Shown piece after piece: positions 16,104 through 23,856 of a stretch of 34,585 nt of DNA. The position numbers and the translations under genes are program-made. The DNA is taken from positions 1 to 34,585 of the forward strand of contig JAJQFC010000304.1 of assembly GCA_021201355.1 (NCBI GenBank), given 5' to 3'. The notes below the pieces were generated by a model, which was not told the origin of the DNA, did no database searches, and was given only the letters and a program-made list of their open reading frames with translations. Position 1 is the stretch's first letter; the number at the start of each line of letters is the position of its first letter. The DNA is from Planctomycetaceae bacterium. Its GTDB lineage: Bacteria > Planctomycetota > SZUA-567.

Positions 16104-17323
16104 TTCGGTTCGGTTTTATCACTACCAACAGCATCAGTCAGGTCAGCAATAATCAAATCATCAAAAAGCATCTTGAAGCAGAAAATCCTCTTTCCATTGT
16201 ATATGCTATCCCAGACCATCCCTGGGTTGACGGTGCTGGAAACGCAAAGGTTCGCATTGCCATGACTGTTGGTGAGGCCGGATCGAAAGAAGGGACCCTT
16301 GCCGTCATTACCAAAAGTCAAAAAGGGTATGATGGAGTTCCGCAACTGGAGTTCAGCACGCGATACGGTTACATCAAACCAAACCTTACTGTAGGGCCGA
16401 GTTTAACCAATGCCAAGGCATTAAAAGCCAATGCCGGATTAGCATTCATGGGAATTAAGCCCGTAGGCAAGGGGTTCATAATTACGAAGGAAAAGGCCGA
16501 GGAACTTGGTTTGGGAACGACTCCGGGTCTTCAAAAGCATATTCGCCCGTACATGAACGGACGTGATGTTGTAGGAATTAATCGCGGTCTTTTGGCGATT
16601 GATATGTGCCAATTGAATGCGGACGAGGTGAATAGATGCTTTCCGTTAGTTTTTCAATGGCTCCACGATACTGTGAAACCAATCCGCGATCAGAATAAAA
16701 TGGAATCAAGGAGGTTAAACTGGTGGAAATTTGGTTCAGCCATTACCGGGTTTAATAAGGCAGTCTCCGGCTTGCCGAGATATATTGTAACGTGTAATAC
16801 CGCGAAGCACCGTCTTTTCATATTTTTGGACAGCAATGTTATTCCCGATGGTGCTCTTACAGCCATCGCTTTGGATGATGCCTTTTACCTAGGAGTACTT
16901 TCCTCAAGAGTACACGAAATATGGGCGGACGCCACCGGAGGAACACGTGGTCAAGGTAAAGTGTATAATAAGACTCTTTCATTCGACGGATTTCCGTTTC
17001 CTGATGCAAATTCCACGACCATGGAAAAAATACGTGAGCTTGGCGAAGCTATCGACCAACATCGAAAACAGCGTCAGTCCATGTTTCCTCAGCTTACCCT
17101 CACGGAAATGTATAATTTGATGGGTATTCTTCGTAACGGCGATGAGCTGTCTGAAAGAGACTTGCAGGCAATCGAACATGGCCAAATTAAAGATCTCCTT
17201 GAAATGCATGACGAATTGGACGAAACCGTGGCAACGTCATATGGTTGGCCAAGCGACATAGCTGACGCAGAGGTGTTGGAATTACTTATTCAACTAAATA
17301 AAACACGCGCAAGCAATGAGTAA
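16010..17323 (+). pseudogene. MmeI-like type IIL enzyme, part 3: methyltransferase end and target recognition
   Basis: Again one frame back. The reading in fact begins near 15986 with GDEYVEKMFRLYPDFPKNTD. It completes the methyltransferase fold (FGFITTNSISQVSNNQII) and then carries the target-recognition region (PNGRD-like HIRPYMNGRDVVG, RLNWWKFG, and the LDSNVIPDGALTAIALDD segment) and the C-terminal helical part ending at TAA. Domain order after the catalytic motif matches MmeI relatives, so the DNA target would be set by this part. It is uninterrupted, and the gene at 17384 follows on the same strand. Confidence 0.8.
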
Positions 17324-17383
17324 TATGGTAGATTTCGTTATCTCCAATTAGAATTCTCTCGGTACAAAAGGTGAGGACTAAAT

Positions 17384-18319
17384 TTGTTTCAACACTATAT
17401 CAATAGAAATGAAATTGTGAAAAATTTTATCTTTAATAAATCCTTTACTCATCTTTTTTATGTTGACCATGAGAATAGTTTGGTATATAGGGTTAACCAC
17501 GCGTTTCGGAAAAAATGCTTCTCGGAGAAGAACCTATACACCATGGAGACGGAAGACGGTGTAGTCAATAATATCGAGAATCTGTTTTCACCTTATGAAA
17601 AATATCATGGAGCAATCGATATCCTCCTTGAATTAGACAAGCTGGCAATGCCTGTAGGGGACACAAATCGGGGTAGAGTTTACAAAACTATAGAGGAGGT
17701 ACTGCGCTTAAAATGGATTGATAGACTTCGAAACCCTTTCAATCTCACGGAAAATGCACCTATTTTTGAACTATTATCCAGTTTAATGTTTGGGCCGCGC
17801 TCAGAAGGGATAAAACGTTCATACACTCCTCAAGGTAAACCAATTTTGAAAACCCCCCACATAAAAAGTGCACAGCATAAGGAATGGCTAAGAAACTTAG
17901 AGCTTTTTTTTACTCCTTTCCCGACAGAAGCATCATTATTCGAAGCTTTCATCACGCAACACCTTACTGGCACGATTGAGTTCCAAATTTACAAGTTTGA
18001 TAAAGGGAATAACCAATGTCCAGTTTTAACAGACAAAGGCATAGTTTTCTTTGACTCTGGTGATTACGCCTTCAACCTCACGAGATCAGCGTTTGCATAT
18101 GTGAGAAAGCAAATATCAAACCTACCGGCAAACCCTATACGTAGGTTTGAGCTTCAGTTCATAATTAACGATTACGCATCTCTAAGACAATTCAACCGCG
18201 AATCAATTCGCCAAGCAGATTCGCACTTTATCTGTGCCACCAATCCTGTTCCTGGCATTAACATTTGTAATATAAACAGAAAACCTGAAAGAGCACTCCT
18301 TTTTCCAAAATTCAAGTAA
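17384..18319 (+). CDS. Unknown 311-residue protein beside the restriction-methyltransferase
   Basis: The start is a TTG at 17384, with AGGTGAGG about eight bases upstream. The protein is soluble-looking and rich in Phe, Tyr, Asn and basic residues, beginning MFQHYINRNEIVKNFIFNKS. I see no known motif. The only landmarks are a central ELLSSLMFGPRSEG and a C-terminal run of short strands (RFELQFIINDYASL). It follows the MmeI-like gene by 60 bases on the same strand and may be co-transcribed, perhaps as an accessory or unrelated cargo. Unlike its neighbour it is uninterrupted. Confidence 0.6.
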   Translation: MFQHYINRNEIVKNFIFNKSFTHLFYVDHENSLVYRVNHAFRKKCFSEKNLYTMETEDGVVNNIENLFSPYEKYHGAIDILLELDKLAMPVGDTNRGRVYKTIEEVLRLKWIDRLRNPFNLTENAPIFELLSSLMFGPRSEGIKRSYTPQGKPILKTPHIKSAQHKEWLRNLELFFTPFPTEASLFEAFITQHLTGTIEFQIYKFDKGNNQCPVLTDKGIVFFDSGDYAFNLTRSAFAYVRKQISNLPANPIRRFELQFIINDYASLRQFNRESIRQADSHFICATNPVPGINICNINRKPERALLFPKFK

Positions 18320-18329
18320 GCTAAGATTT

Positions 18330-18851
18330 TTAACGCAGTCTTTCAGAGCGTGAGTAAGTAAAATAAGTGCCAAGATGGGAGTGAAGATCTATTTCACGAT
18401 AAGCTTCGGGGTCCAGGTATTCGTTCGTGCGGAGACATTTCATAAAGTCACGCCACAATCTATACACGGACTTTGTTATAGTGAAAGTATATTGAAAATT
18501 CGACACAATTATAGGGCGTTGGTGATCTATATGATAAAGCACAGGCCAAAGTCCCTTATTGAGCCTGATGTAAGACACTTCAATTGAAGATTGTATGAGA
18601 TGGATATAGGCATCTTGTGCCACTGGCTGCATTACTCCCCATCCGCAGGAAAGATTGTCAATATCAACATAGTATAGACGGCCAGCATCGGTGCGAAAAT
18701 CTCGTGGGTGTTCAAAATAGATAAGGGAGGAAGGCAGGGAGCAGCCATCAGCGCTACATTGTTCATTGATGCGCCGACCCAATTCATGGCAATCAGGGGT
18801 GAAGGCGTAAGGAATTTCAATATGGCTTCTACGGTAAGACTGAACCTTCAT
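18330..18851 (-). CDS. Unknown 173-residue protein
   Basis: No family recognised. It begins MKVQSYRRSHIEIPYAFTPD and has several Cys and His residues (CHELGRRINEQCSADGCS near the start), which might bind metal or be chance. Tyr-rich strands (YFEHPRDFRTDAGRLYYVD) suggest a small alpha/beta fold. No signal peptide. AAGGA precedes the ATG by about eight bases. It converges with the 311-residue gene, only ten bases separating the two ends. Confidence 0.55.
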   Translation of the reverse strand: MKVQSYRRSHIEIPYAFTPDCHELGRRINEQCSADGCSLPSSLIYFEHPRDFRTDAGRLYYVDIDNLSCGWGVMQPVAQDAYIHLIQSSIEVSYIRLNKGLWPVLYHIDHQRPIIVSNFQYTFTITKSVYRLWRDFMKCLRTNEYLDPEAYREIDLHSHLGTYFTYSRSERLR

Positions 18852-18898
18852 GACGGTATCCTTTTAAAAGCGCCATTTTTTTATAAATGACAAAACGA

Positions 18899-19150
18899 TT
18901 AGTCAATTTTCTCATCCACAGCATTTTTTATACGCGCAACAACGTCATCTGGAGCGTTATTAATTTGAATCCATGAGGATCTTTCCTTGCGGTTATAGTT
19001 TACAACCACATTGAATTTTCCACTTTTACATTTGCATAGATAATGAAAAGCCCAATCATGGCAGTCGCTATGAATAATCATTCCCTCAAGTTGCATCTCG
19101 ACAAATTTCCGTGCTTCATCTTTCGAGCGAATAAATTTTATCTGAGCCAT
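18899..19150 (-). CDS. Unknown 83-residue protein
   Basis: Start placed at the ATG at 19150, just after AGGGTGTGAG on the minus strand; twelve more codons are open upstream but lack a ribosome site. The sequence, MAQIKFIRSKDEARKFVEMQ and onward, is a compact alpha/beta pattern with Cys at KCKSGKF and a final amphipathic helix. Not recognised. Its start is 11 bases from the end of the 347-residue gene, so the two are likely one transcript. Confidence 0.55.
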   Translation of the reverse strand: MAQIKFIRSKDEARKFVEMQLEGMIIHSDCHDWAFHYLCKCKSGKFNVVVNYNRKERSSWIQINNAPDDVVARIKNAVDEKID

Positions 19151-19161
19151 TCTCACACCCT

Positions 19162-20205
19162 TTATATAAAATAGGTAACCAAACAACGGGAGATGGCGTA
19201 AATCAAGGGCATATCGCCCCCATTCCCATTAGACATGGAGCGGATATAACCCGTTAGTAGGTATAATGTGAAATCGCTACCATGGAATCGAAGATGCTGC
19301 CTTAATCTACTCGGCTTGGTCGGCAACGGGGCCATAATTACTATTTTCCGATGTTTTTTCACTGTATTGTGCAGTCCAGCAAACAGTTTTTGAAGTTGCT
19401 CTAAGTATTCATCTCGATGATCTTTTTCCAAATATTTATCCAGCATTACCTCCAATCCGCGAGCCACCTTGTTAATATCCTTACGCTTTACCTCACAGTC
19501 GTTTGCATATTGCTCAATCAAAGCTTTTATCTTCTCGGAAGTTTGTTCTGGCTCGACCTCTGAGACCGTCATACAGTCGGGGTCCCGCTCTGATCCACAT
19601 TCGTTTGAGCGAACAACAACCTCCAGTGCCTTCGTGGTCGTACTCTTTCGACTTTTGGGAATAACGAATGGTTCAACAGCTTTTTTTGCGAATTCCACCG
19701 TTATTTCACCCCTAGGACTTTTACTGGCTTCATTCCAAGCGCTCTGATATGCCATAAGCATTTTGTCTGTATCTTTAACTTTGTAAAATTCTAATAACGG
19801 TGGGAGTGTCTTTGGAATTGCCCCCGCCCCGAAAATCTCCATTGCCATATATACGATGGGACCGGCATTCAAGTAGTTATATGCCGCAGATTTTTCAAGA
19901 TCCAAAAGCGCCATGACACAATCCAGCTTATTTTCGAACTGTCCCTTCCAAAGACCCTCTTTTTCGATTTTATAAGCAGATAAGGCGTATGCGGCAATAC
20001 TCCATCTTCTCGCTGCGAGAGCCCTACGGCCCATTTCTTGGCACTCCATGATACTATTTTTGATGGCATCGGGCGTTTTAGCAACAGTCTTCATATGCTC
20101 AGAATCAATGCATATACTATTCCTAAAATCTGTTAGCATCTTTGAACCATTATTACTTGGGGGTAGAACTTGTTCTACCTCCGCGTCCACAACGATTTCA
20201 TTCAC
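19162..20205 (-). CDS. Unknown, probably DNA- or replication-related protein
   Basis: 347 residues from a GTG at 20205, chosen because AAAGGAG lies seven bases upstream. The N-terminal half is helical: MGRRALAARRWSIAAYALSA, then ALLDLEKSAAYNYLNAG, a pattern resembling helix-turn-helix proteins of phages and plasmids (ParB- or DUF3102-like). I cannot assign the family. The middle is low-complexity and charged with a Ser/Glu-rich linker; the C-terminal part is basic helical (KKHRKIVIMAPLPTKPSRLR). It leads a cluster with the 83-residue gene. Imperfect hairpins occupy the ~200-base gap upstream. Confidence 0.55.
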   Translation of the reverse strand: MNEIVVDAEVEQVLPPSNNGSKMLTDFRNSICIDSEHMKTVAKTPDAIKNSIMECQEMGRRALAARRWSIAAYALSAYKIEKEGLWKGQFENKLDCVMALLDLEKSAAYNYLNAGPIVYMAMEIFGAGAIPKTLPPLLEFYKVKDTDKMLMAYQSAWNEASKSPRGEITVEFAKKAVEPFVIPKSRKSTTTKALEVVVRSNECGSERDPDCMTVSEVEPEQTSEKIKALIEQYANDCEVKRKDINKVARGLEVMLDKYLEKDHRDEYLEQLQKLFAGLHNTVKKHRKIVIMAPLPTKPSRLRQHLRFHGSDFTLYLLTGYIRSMSNGNGGDMPLIYAISRCLVTYFI

Positions 20206-20326
20206 AGAAGATCTCCTTTTAGTTCTCAAGGTACAGCCCACCCGAGCCCCATGAGGGCCATCCTCAGAGGTAAGATAACACCCGAATAGGCATTTTTCAT
20301 GCTTGCGCTGAGCTATTCAGGCGTGT

Positions 20327-20346
20327 TTTTCCACGATCATGGAAAA
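20327..20346. repeat. Inverted repeat TTTTCCA/TGGAAAA
   Basis: Perfect 7-bp arms with a six-base centre, 120 bases upstream of the GTG start of the 347-residue gene. A second pair, GAATAG/CTATTC (20284-20289 and 20314-20319), encloses a GCAT/ATGC hairpin nearby. Neither has a T-run, so an operator or leader structure is more likely than a terminator. Confidence 0.35.
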
Positions 20347-20412
20347 TGTTTAAGGCCGTAGGTGACAATCAACAACGCTTTCTTGTTTACACTTATTTGT
20401 AAAAGCTTCGTA

Positions 20413-21282
20413 TCAGGTCGCCCAGTAATCGTTCTCAACTTCTCCCACGTATAAATCAAGGCGTTCTTCGTGAGACTGTTCAAGGGAAGAATCCCACCCC
20501 AGATATCGTTCGACATCATGGTTATGCGGCAAAAATTTCAATATAGGGTTAAACTTGCTGTTGCCATGATATCCTCCTGATGAGGGGAATTGGACCTTAT
20601 GAAACCCCCTCAGAGGCGTCACAAGAAACCTTTTGCAAAAATCCAATAATGGCGTTTCATAAACGTCTCCATAATATTCAAGATGCGGTATAGGGGATGG
20701 TTGACGTGTACGAACTCCCACCATGCCGGTCTTTTGGTTATAGCTCACGATTTTATATTTCAAAACAAAGAGGTGAGGGTTTTTCATATACATGACATAC
20801 CTTTCATTACCACCTCCGCATAACATTTTGGGCGATGTCCACAATAAGGCGGATTCCACCGGTGCAACATAATTAAAGTTATATTTCGGGAATAATCGTT
20901 TCCCGAATTTCTCACGCAGTCTTTCGATATATCCGTAAGCTATCTCATGCTTAATTTCGGGTGTCAGCTCAATGTATGGGGCTTCGAAAAATTTTGTGAC
21001 TTCCCTATATTGCTGACGCTGGGACCAGGAGGAAAACCTTTCAACAAGGCTTGGCCTACCGTTTGTCCTCTTTGTGTCTTGAACTTGGAATCGGAACTTA
21101 CCGACAAGGCTATGTATGTGAAAAGAGTCGGTAGAGTGATGATCTGAATTTGATCCGCGATGCGGCCCACCTAGCTGGCTGTTGATTAGCCTTCCATTAT
21201 CCAATAGGATATCAATGACACTCTTTGTTGCGGATTCACGAACATGTCTTATCAAGGCAGGACCAAGAGTTTTTTTTCCCAA
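20413..21282 (-). CDS. Unknown protein, likely the second part of a frameshifted gene
   Basis: Up to 289 codons. The only start is a TTG inside the upstream frame, without a Shine-Dalgarno site. The frame opens at a run of eight A where the 95-codon frame of 21252-21539 ends, so the pair probably encodes one ~370-residue protein separated by a -1 shift. Sequence features are an early basic segment ALIRHVRESATKSVIDILL, Trp/Arg-rich VERFSSWSQRQQYREVTKFF, and a His-rich middle. It loosely resembles phage replication-initiator-type proteins in size and composition, but no motif proves this. Confidence 0.5.
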   Translation of the reverse strand: MGKKTLGPALIRHVRESATKSVIDILLDNGRLINSQLGGPHRGSNSDHHSTDSFHIHSLVGKFRFQVQDTKRTNGRPSLVERFSSWSQRQQYREVTKFFEAPYIELTPEIKHEIAYGYIERLREKFGKRLFPKYNFNYVAPVESALLWTSPKMLCGGGNERYVMYMKNPHLFVLKYKIVSYNQKTGMVGVRTRQPSPIPHLEYYGDVYETPLLDFCKRFLVTPLRGFHKVQFPSSGGYHGNSKFNPILKFLPHNHDVERYLGWDSSLEQSHEERLDLYVGEVENDYWAT

Positions 21283-21539
21283 TCCAGTCTTGGAATCTTG
21301 AATGTCATGGCATAACAGCCACCCAAAATAGGTGTTGCTTTAGGCAGACCTTTAATTGGTCCAGTCCTACCACGTAACTTCAATTCATTGTAACTGGTAT
21401 CGAATGCGTTTAGTTCCTCTTGACTGTACAAGTTTAAACCATCAAGTTTCTCACGAGCATGGTGAACTATAAGCTTTAAGCAAGCAGCTTGTGAATCTTC
21501 ATCTCTGACCATATAACTACCCATATAACTACCTTTCAT
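21252..21539 (-). CDS. Unknown 95-residue frame, likely the first part of the same frameshifted gene
   Basis: Begins MKGSYMGSYMVRDEDSQAAC. An ATG with AAGGTAG-type purines upstream is plausible. It stops ten codons after TFKIPRLD, where GAAAAAAAACTC lets the -1 frame continue into the 289-codon frame. No family recognised. A one-base deletion, a sequencing error in the A-run, or programmed slippage on A-AAA-AAA would all explain the break. Confidence 0.5.
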   Translation of the reverse strand: MKGSYMGSYMVRDEDSQAACLKLIVHHAREKLDGLNLYSQEELNAFDTSYNELKLRGRTGPIKGLPKATPILGGCYAMTFKIPRLDWEKKLLVLP

Positions 21540-21820
21540 TCAAATATTTCAAAATAATGGTTAACGTACCTTTCCCAATAAATATCCAGATAAATATCAT
21601 ACATAATTAATCCTACCCCCTTATTAATAGAAATTCCAAAGGTGATACCCACCCCACCCTCTTTGAAAAAAAATGTTGCGACTAATTAACGAACAATCAC
21701 ATGAGGACATTTCCAGAAATTCATTTCGAAAGTTACAATGCTCCTCCCGTCATCAAAGATGTCGTTGATTAAAGGCCGAAAGGGACTATTTGAGACTTTT
21801 TATAAGGTACTACACAAGTT

Positions 21821-22168
21821 TCAGCTATCAAGGAAAGCGAGGAAATATTCCCGCTTCTTCGATTCCTTGGCCCGACGAATAGCCAGAGCCTCGTCATCAC
21901 TAAGTTGGCGAACGCCTTGTGCTGTTGTGGATCTGGCAAAGGCTATTAAAGTAACCAATTCTGCACTCCACAGAGGCATTTCCTTTTTTCTACCAGAAAC
22001 TGTCCGGCTCCCGTCTGGGTCGTACAAGGAATGCTTTTTTCGCTCGTTCATTAAAGCCCTTTTTGATATTCCAAGTAACGCGGCAAACTCTAGAGGGTTC
22101 AGGTAAGCTCGCTGCTTTCCATTTATAGTGATGAGATGAAGATGATCAATTTCCGTATCCATACTCAC
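21821..22168 (-). CDS. Excisionase/HTH-like small protein
   Basis: About 115 residues, from a GTG at 22168 (AAGG six bases upstream) or the ATG at 22162. A MerR/AlpA-like helix-turn-helix is visible: AYLNPLEFAALLGISKRALM, followed by a basic wing with DGSRTVSGRKKEMPLW. The C-terminal part is helical and charged. It lies downstream of the integrase on the same strand, where excisionase or recombination directionality genes often lie. Role assigned by fold and position only. Confidence 0.6.
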   Translation of the reverse strand: MSMDTEIDHLHLITINGKQRAYLNPLEFAALLGISKRALMNERKKHSLYDPDGSRTVSGRKKEMPLWSAELVTLIAFARSTTAQGVRQLSDDEALAIRRAKESKKREYFLAFLDS

Positions 22169-22355
22169 TATTAGCCTTGCCCGTGGAAAACGTAGAAAAT
22201 CTCAGATAAGACCATTGTACATCAAAATGAATTATTTTCAAGTAAAAAATTCTGTAACCTCTTGAAAAATAAGGGGATACGTCCTGACAAGGAATCTTAC
22301 CTAGGATTCTTTGCCAGGAACTGTGGTTGATAAATAAGGATTTACAGGGAAAGAA

Positions 22356-22387
22356 AAAGAATGATTCCTGATCAGGAACCATTCTTT
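22356..22387 (-). terminator. Terminator after the integrase gene (32-bp palindrome)
   Basis: Arms of 16 bp with a single mismatch: AAAGAATG-x-TTCCTGA against TCAGGAA-x-CATTCTTT. On the minus strand it is followed by a pyrimidine run TTCTTTCCC and lies about 50 bases after the integrase stop. It should end the integrase message before the excisionase-like gene, or mark a binding site for recombination proteins. Confidence 0.65.
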
Positions 22388-22439
22388 AGGGGGAGAAAAA
22401 ATATTTTTTTTCAGGAATAAAATGGCATTCCCGAGTGTT

Positions 22440-22748
22440 TTAGAGCCGATCTATTTCGGAATCTCTTCTATCCCGAGGAATAAATCGCGCATAATGCCGT
22501 CGACAAACCTCTGGGGTATTACCCATCCAAGCGCATATTTTATCAAGACTCACGCCGCTTTGTGCCAATAATGAACCGAAAGTGTGACGAAAAGAATTCC
22601 ATCCGATACGTTCCAGCTGGGCTTCGAGTTCGCCATCTCTTGTTTTCAGTTGCATTTCATACTCTTTTTTAAAATTTTTGTACTTTTCTGATTTAGACGC
22701 GGAAACACGTTTCAAGCCCCATGACTTAATGGTTTTGAATTTTTGCAA
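22440..22748 (-). pseudogene. int: Tyrosine integrase, part 3: C-terminal catalytic region
   Basis: Carries the second catalytic box GWNSFRHTFGSLLAQSG and the Tyr nucleophile in CRRHYARF, with WMGNTPEV between. Where most relatives have H-x-x-R this reads N-S-F-R, so the His is replaced by Asn. It is in the same frame as part 1, but part 2 lies between them in another frame. A +1 (or -2) shift near the A-run at about 22745 joins it to part 2. Confidence 0.82.
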
Positions 22749-23016
22749 TTTCCGGATTTTCCGAATTTAGTGTATTAAGCCTTGCAACGCGGTCAGAATC
22801 ATCGGGAATCTGAATAACATAACCGACACGCTTCGAATCCGGTACCGCTTGCAGATATTCTTTAAGTGTGGAATGGAGCGGCAGTGTTCTTGGGGTCCCT
22901 GTTTTGGTTTTGGTGACAACAATCGTCCCTTCGGAAAATCTGATATCCCCCCACAAGAGGTTTGCTATCTCCTCACGCCTCATCCCGGTGAAAAGCCCAC
23001 AGGTATTGCCAACCAA
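22726..23016 (-). pseudogene. int: Tyrosine integrase, part 2: first catalytic Arg region
   Basis: Contains LFTGMRREEIANLLWGDI, the box with the first catalytic Arg, and the beta-hairpin TKTKTGTPRTLPL that follows it. Homology enters this frame after AIPVG near 23000, where one base appears to be missing next to GGG. Without this frame the enzyme lacks a catalytic residue, so the intact reading requires both shifts. Confidence 0.82.
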
Positions 23017-23654
23017 TCATCCCAACCTGTTTGCCGCGCCAATTCAATTATTTCCTCCTTCTCGTCTGGAGTGCAGTAAACGATATCTGCCCGTAGTTGT
23101 TCAGGCACACGTTTTATCGCAGTAAGTGGATTGTTACGTAGTCGCTTAGTTATTATTGCCCAATTGAAAAATCGGGCGAATGCATTATGAGTACGATTCC
23201 GTGTTCCCGGTGATTTTGAAGCTGCAATTTCTGCAAGGTAGTCATTTAACTTATCAGCAGTTGCGTTTTCCATACCACCAAGCCTCTCGGTAAGCTTTTC
23301 GAGATATGATATGGAAATATCTGCCCATCGCTTTGAACAGCCACCACGCACGTCCTTTTCATATGATTCTTTCCAGTTGTTAATGGAGACGGGCGTAATA
23401 TCAGGGCTCCCAAAGCGGTCATTCAGATAAGTAACTACCGCTTGGCATTCAGCAAACTCATCAGGAAATATAGGCTGAGGCATGGCCAAAGCTGCCGAGA
23501 CAAGGCGAAGTGCATTATTGACCATACCTACCTTTTACTGATCAACATAGTTGGTGGGAATGGAATATTGTCGTTTATTCCACTTCCAATAAATACGCCA
23601 TCTGCCACCATGAAACCGCTTACGGGGAATGGGAAACTCGGAAAGTCTAGGCAT
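22980..23654 (-). pseudogene. int: Tyrosine integrase, part 1: arm-binding and core-binding domains
   Basis: The original start is the ATG at 23654, preceded by AAGGAGG with good spacing. It opens MPRLSEFPIPRKRF and GGRWRIYWKWNKRQYSIPTN, an N-terminal beta-type domain. An in-frame TAA at 23535-23537 stops it after 39 codons; translation could restart at the ATG at 23525 but without a ribosome site. The rest is the helical SAM-like core-binding domain (AGTRNRTHNAFARFFNWAI region). It ends at 22980 after a -1 shift near 23000. Altogether the integrase needs three repairs, so it is very probably inactive unless the calls are errors. Confidence 0.85.
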
Positions 23655-23681
23655 GTATGGCCTCCTTAGCTCCTTCCTATT

Positions 23682-23724
23682 GGTGCGGGAAAGGGTGCGG
23701 GAAGCATATCATAAAGGGTGCGGG
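23682..23724 (+). repeat. GTGCGGG direct repeats near the right end (possible integrase arm sites)
   Basis: GGTGCGGG at 23682-23689, GGGTGCGGG at 23693-23701 and 23716-23724, all in one orientation between the integrase start and the tRNA terminator. Related copies lie near the left end at 6390-6465. Confidence 0.5.
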
Positions 23725-23733
23725 TATTCAAAT

Positions 23734-23760
23734 AAAAACCGCAACCCATTGAGGTTGCGG
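23734..23760 (-). terminator. Terminator behind tRNA-Gly, brought by the element
   Basis: Minus strand CCGCAACC, six-base loop, GGTTGCGG, TTTTT, ten bases after the tRNA CCA. It differs at a few bases from the stranded copy at 6238-6264. Since it lies on the element side of the core repeat, it was supplied by the element to keep the tRNA functional. Confidence 0.85.
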
Positions 23761-23770
23761 TAGTTGAAAT

Positions 23771-23818
23771 TGGAGCGGGCGAAGGGAATCGAACCCTCGT
23801 GATCAGCTTGGAAGGCTG
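23771..23818 (-). repeat. attR: 48-bp core repeat within tRNA-Gly
   Basis: Identical to 6275-6322. Crossover lies somewhere in these 48 bases, so the tRNA now combines a chromosomal 5' part with an element-derived 3' part. Confidence 0.93.
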
Positions 23819-23844
23819 GGGCTCTACCATTGAGCTACGCCCGC
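23771..23844 (-). tRNA. tRNA-Gly (anticodon TCC)
   Basis: Reads Gly from acceptor GCGGGCG / CGCCCGC, D-arm GCTC/GAGC, anticodon loop CTTCCAA (TCC at its centre), T-arm with TTCGATT, discriminator T and encoded CCA; 74 bases. One C-A mismatch at the base of the anticodon stem. It is the integration target and remains complete. No promoter is seen directly upstream; transcription should come from the tRNA-Ala promoter, although a terminator-like hairpin intervenes. Confidence 0.95.
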
Positions 23845-23856
23845 GGGGTGGTGAAC

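Larger units (their letters stand above)
6275..23818. mobile_element. Integrated genomic island in tRNA-Gly(TCC), about 17.5 kb
   Basis: Bounded by a perfect 48-bp direct repeat of the tRNA-Gly 3' end. Inside are a tyrosine integrase next to the intact tRNA, an excisionase-like HTH gene, a serine recombinase at the opposite end, a restriction-methyltransferase and many unknown genes. Base composition is visibly more AT-rich than the right flank. No structural phage genes, conjugation genes or complete replication module are recognisable, so it fits an integrative island or a decayed phage/plasmid-like element. The integrase is disrupted, so it probably cannot excise unaided. Confidence 0.92.

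Noticed and set aside
22980-23016. Programmed -1 frameshift in the integrase
   Set aside because: GTG-GGC-TTT does not fit the X-XXY-YYZ rule, and the same gene has a stop codon and a +1 break, so decay or miscalls are simpler.
6275-23818. CRISPR array or IS transposon within the island
   Set aside because: No regularly spaced repeats with spacers and no transposase or terminal inverted repeats were seen; the recombinases are of integrase and resolvase type.
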